Below are positions 62,657 through 64,000 of a stretch of DNA of 64,000 nucleotides, piece by piece. A program made the translations under genes and the position numbers. Source of the DNA: Clostridia bacterium (GTDB lineage: Bacteria > Bacillota > Clostridia > Oscillospirales > Acutalibacteraceae); NCBI GenBank assembly GCA_017618135.1, contig JAFZUV010000020.1, forward strand, positions 62,001 to 126,000. Direction: 5' to 3'. The stretch's first letter is position 1. Every line of letters begins with the position of its first letter. The notes beneath the pieces were generated by a model. It ran no database searches, was not told the origin of the DNA, and worked only from the letters and a program-made list of their open reading frames with translations.

Positions 62657-63334
62657 TTGAAAAGTAAGATAGGCGCATTTAAGGCTGTTTTGTTTAGGTG
62701 GTTGTTTGTTGCTTTAGCAATAACGCTGATTTTGGCTATCGTTATTATAAGAGCAAGACCGATAGTTATTTCTTACGCACAAAGTCACGCGAAAGCTCAA
62801 ATGATTAGTGCATTTGATGTCGCTGTAAAATCAGCACTTTTGTCTCTTGAATATTCCTATAATGATTTAGCGGTAGTTACAAGGCTAAGTGATAACACTG
62901 TCAGCAGCATTGAAATTGATTATGCAAAGCTTAATACTTTAAGGTCTGAAATCTCAAAAACAATAAGCGACGAAATTTATAAAAAATCCGAAAATGTTTT
63001 GAAAATTCCGATTGGTACATTACTGGGAAGTGAGTATACAACCGGCTATGGTCCGTATATAAAATTTAAACTGAAGTTTTCTCATATTCCGCTTTTGGAT
63101 TTTGAAAGTAATTTTAGAGCGGCAGGCATTAACAGTGTGTTTCATCAAATAATAATTAAGGCCAACTTATCATGCGGGATAATTATGTTGGGTGCAGATA
63201 AAACTTTTTCGGTGGATCTTTCAGCTATAGCGGCGCAAACCGTAATTCAAGGAGCCGTTCCGGACAATTTTACAAATGTTGTAGAAACGCCCGACAGTAC
63301 TGTGGCAGATGATATATTTAATTTTTCTCAATAA
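62657..63334 (+). CDS. yunB: Sporulation protein YunB
   Basis: A 225-residue bitopic protein with an N-terminal membrane segment (about 13-33) and an outside domain. The family signature IPIGTLLGSEYTTGYGPYIKFKLK near 115-138 and the C-terminal SVDLSAIAAQTVIQGAVPDNF match YunB, a SigE-controlled mother-cell protein needed for normal sporulation in Bacillus. TTG 62657 is favoured by AAAGGCGGTG six bases upstream; an ATG at 62633 lacks a site. ligA follows within 12 bases. Confidence 0.85.
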   Translation: MKSKIGAFKAVLFRWLFVALAITLILAIVIIRARPIVISYAQSHAKAQMISAFDVAVKSALLSLEYSYNDLAVVTRLSDNTVSSIEIDYAKLNTLRSEISKTISDEIYKKSENVLKIPIGTLLGSEYTTGYGPYIKFKLKFSHIPLLDFESNFRAAGINSVFHQIIIKANLSCGIIMLGADKTFSVDLSAIAAQTVIQGAVPDNFTNVVETPDSTVADDIFNFSQ

Positions 63335-63345
63335 CGGAGGTATTT

Positions 63346-64000
63346 ATGGATATAAGACAGGCAGAAGAACGAATTTCTCAACTTATAAGCGAAATTAGGA
63401 AACATAATGACCTTTATTATAATCAGGATGCTCCGGAAATTGAGGATTACCAATATGATGCTCTTACACGCGAGCTTAAAGCGTTGGAAAAAGAATTTCC
63501 AGAGCTTGCAAAAAAGGATTCGCCTACGCAAATTGTCGGCGGAAAACCTGATAGTCTTTTTTCTCCCGTAAATCATACTGTAAAAATGGAAAGTCTGCAA
63601 GATGTATTCAGTATTGACGAGTTACGAGAATTTGATTTTAAAATTGATAATTCGCGTACAGTATACTCTGTTGAGCCTAAGATTGACGGTCTGTCAGTAT
63701 CTTTGGAATACTCTCAAGGAAAGCTTGTGCGCGGTTCAACACGCGGTGACGGTATAACAGGAGAGGATGTTACCGCAAATCTTCTTGAAATCAAATCAAT
63801 TCCGAAAACAATTAAATATTTTAATTATATTGAGGTTCGCGGTGAAGTATACATGCCGAAAAGCTCATTTTTTAAGCTCGTTGAGCGTCAGGAGCTTATG
63901 GGTGAAAAAATCGCTAAAAATCCGAGGAACGCCGCCGCCGGCACTTTAAGGCAAAAAAATCCTGCTGTTGTGCGAGAGCGTGAGCTTTCAATATTTATTT
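63346..64000 (+). CDS. ligA: NAD-dependent DNA ligase, 5' part
   Basis: Seals nicks with NAD during replication and repair. The reading frame starts at ATG 63346 (GGAGG six bases upstream) and stays open to the window end, giving 218 of an expected 660 or so residues. Domain Ia (about 1-65) is followed by the adenylation domain with HTVKMESLQDVFS and the active Lys in VEPKIDGLS at residue 112, then STRGDGITGEDVTAN and PRNAAAGTLRQ. The BRCT, OB and zinc-finger parts lie outside the window. Confidence 0.95.
   Translation, partial: MDIRQAEERISQLISEIRKHNDLYYNQDAPEIEDYQYDALTRELKALEKEFPELAKKDSPTQIVGGKPDSLFSPVNHTVKMESLQDVFSIDELREFDFKIDNSRTVYSVEPKIDGLSVSLEYSQGKLVRGSTRGDGITGEDVTANLLEIKSIPKTIKYFNYIEVRGEVYMPKSSFFKLVERQELMGEKIAKNPRNAAAGTLRQKNPAVVRERELSIFI

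Noticed and set aside
1..64000. CRISPR arrays, insertion sequences, prophage, tRNA or rRNA genes.
   Set aside because: No repeat-spacer pattern, transposase, phage structural gene or recognisable structural RNA gene was seen.

Overview
The window looks like a chromosomal segment from an endospore-forming, strictly anaerobic clostridium, plausibly Oscillospiraceae/Ruminococcaceae or a close gut or rumen relative. Four things support this: moderately low GC; sporulation genes (sigG, an uninterrupted sigK with its pro-peptide, yunB, a pdaB-like deacetylase, a ytvI-like gene); oxygen-sensitive enzymes (class III ribonucleotide reductase, a 2-oxoacid:ferredoxin oxidoreductase); and T-box leaders. 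The genus is not certain. No tRNA, rRNA, CRISPR array, insertion sequence or prophage was recognised.

Layout. 1-14 kb: housekeeping run on the + strand (DUF5711 protein, CvpA, ClpE-like ATPase, dUTPase, RNase J, L9, DnaB, then the conserved tilS-hpt-ftsH block), followed by a small XRE regulator/lipoprotein pair with two matching operators, a pdaB-like gene and a Mn-catalase. 14-18.6 kb: Nif3-like, glnS, gltX and nrdR on the - strand. 18.7-34.3 kb: maf, the ymfF/ymfH M16 pair, lgt, folD, two unknown membrane proteins, a flippase plus glycosyltransferase, rbgA-rnhB-yraN, a dipeptidase, a DUF1540 protein, a phosphoesterase, and tig-clpP-clpX.

34.3-48.9 kb is the most striking part. Three consecutive T-box leaders, each with its own strong promoter, fold by hand to specifier codons ATC (Ile), GTA (Val) and CTC (Leu). 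Each one precedes a transcription unit that encodes an AMP-forming acyl-CoA synthetase. The first two synthetases are XRE-cupin-AMP-binding fusions. The Val unit also carries a ParA-like ATPase, all four subunits of a VOR-type 2-oxoacid:ferredoxin oxidoreductase, and a branched-chain aminotransferase. The Leu unit carries an isopropylmalate-synthase-like protein without its metal and catalytic motifs but with the leucine-binding regulatory domain, a TIM-barrel/AMP-binding fusion, and an amidohydrolase. The simplest reading is a starvation-induced salvage system: 2-methylbutyrate, isobutyrate and isovalerate are activated to CoA esters, reductively carboxylated with reduced ferredoxin, and transaminated to Ile, Val and Leu.

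49-64 kb: sigG, with a SigF-type promoter embedded in a ribosome-binding-site hairpin; then on the - strand trxB, an nrdD-thioredoxin fusion under tandem NrdR boxes, nrdG2, DUF4037 and TPR genes, and lysC-hom-ACT; then ytvI-like, a Xer-type recombinase, a TVP38 family protein, sigK, yunB, and the 5' part of ligA, which runs off the window. The nrdR gene at 18 kb and its probable operators at 53 kb are both visible.
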